Part shown: one piece after another, positions 15,018 to 15,227 of the stretch
How positions within the stretch are numbered: position 1 is the first letter of the stretch
Layout: each line of letters opens with the position of its first letter
Source of the DNA: Candidatus Woesearchaeota archaeon
GTDB lineage: Archaea > Nanobdellota > Nanobdellia > Woesearchaeales > UBA525
Reading direction: 5' to 3'
Length of the DNA: 15,227 nucleotides
Assembly: GCA_027371725.1 (NCBI GenBank)
Contig: DAHXMN010000008.1
Location: 1-15,227, forward strand
The notes under the pieces: model-generated
The model's database searches: none
Told to the model about the DNA's origin: nothing
The model's input: only the letters and a program-made list of their open reading frames with translations
Translations under genes and position numbers: made by a program

Positions 15018-15226
15018 TTCTTCTTCTTGGAAGGGCCTTTCGGCGCAGGCTCTCCGACGAGGAACCGTTTCGTGCGGGCGCCGCCTTCCGTGACCACGCG
15101 CCGCGTCCGCTCGACGCTCTCCCTCGCCACGGTCCGCGTGTACTGCTCCGCGTATTTCAGCCCTTCCTTGCCGCAGAGGTAGAGCCCGACGAAGAGCATC
15201 ACCCACGTGACGAGGTACCCGATCAT
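15008..15226 (-). CDS. Small membrane protein with basic tail, start near the window edge
   Basis: The 72 visible residues consist of one N-terminal membrane helix (about 3-19, YLVTWVMLFVGLYLCGK), a charged amphipathic middle (EQYTRTVARESVERTRRVV) and a Pro/Lys-rich end, PSKKKKSI. The ATG at 15226 is one base from the window end, so the true start may lie further right. The family is not recognised. It is just upstream of gap in the same direction, but gap has its own promoter. Confidence 0.55.
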   Translation of the reverse strand: MIGYLVTWVMLFVGLYLCGKEGLKYAEQYTRTVARESVERTRRVVTEGGARTKRFLVGEPAPKGPSKKKKSI

Positions 15227-15227
15227 C

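Overview
The window looks like a chromosomal segment of a GC-rich archaeon. Several genes are archaeal hallmarks: GatE (the archaeal Glu-tRNA(Gln) amidotransferase subunit), CarS, archaetidylserine synthase and decarboxylase, an Nre DNA-repair protein with a C-terminal PCNA-binding motif, and a two-ring Cdc48 ATPase. Promoters are TATA-box type. Some genes start about 27 nt from the TATA centre (leaderless); others have leaders of about 40 nt with a GGTGA-like Shine-Dalgarno. The mixture of a bacterial-type (type I) GAPDH, a lytic transglycosylase and small archaeal orphans would fit a DPANN-like lineage, but that placement is a guess.

Layout: (1) 200-1186, a membrane-anchored or secreted lytic transglycosylase, followed by two short tandem-repeat arrays. 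(2) 1307-3822 (minus), an overlapping pair: an Nre repair protein, then a membrane metallophosphoesterase. (3) 3823-4181, a foldable intergenic region with two outward promoters. (4) 4182-4481, a small helical orphan, then a hairpin-rich convergent spacer. (5) 4668-5300 (minus), an MgtC/SapB-type membrane protein. (6) 5359-5652, structured element copy 1. (7) 5652-6722 (minus), CYTH phosphatase/cyclase-like protein and CDP-archaeol synthase CarS. (8) 6892-9979 (minus), gatE, archaetidylserine decarboxylase and archaetidylserine synthase, joined by ATGA overlaps and closed by a 16-T terminator. (9) 10021-10291, structured element copy 2, lying between the divergent gatE and cdc48 promoters. (10) 10404-12704, cdc48. 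(11) 12780-13257, a small orphan and a low-molecular-weight phosphatase-like protein. (12) 13336-13375, a second copy of the 3' end of cdc48, followed by an AT-rich HNH endonuclease block. (13) 13953-15226 (minus), a small membrane protein and type I GAPDH.

Together CarS, the synthase and the decarboxylase make a complete route from archaetidic acid through CDP-archaeol and archaetidylserine to archaetidylethanolamine. The decarboxylase has Asn in place of the Asp of its SPADG motif.

The strongest candidate for something undescribed is the pair of structured elements at 5359-5652 and 10021-10291. They share a 32-nt identical core hairpin and a purine-rich internal loop, and both have a 17-bp closing stem. 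The closing and distal stems differ in sequence yet still pair in each copy, which suggests a structured RNA family and not a simple DNA repeat. I do not recognise it as RNase P, SRP, 5S or tRNA. The second most interesting item is the duplicated cdc48 tail encoding the proteasome-docking C-terminus.
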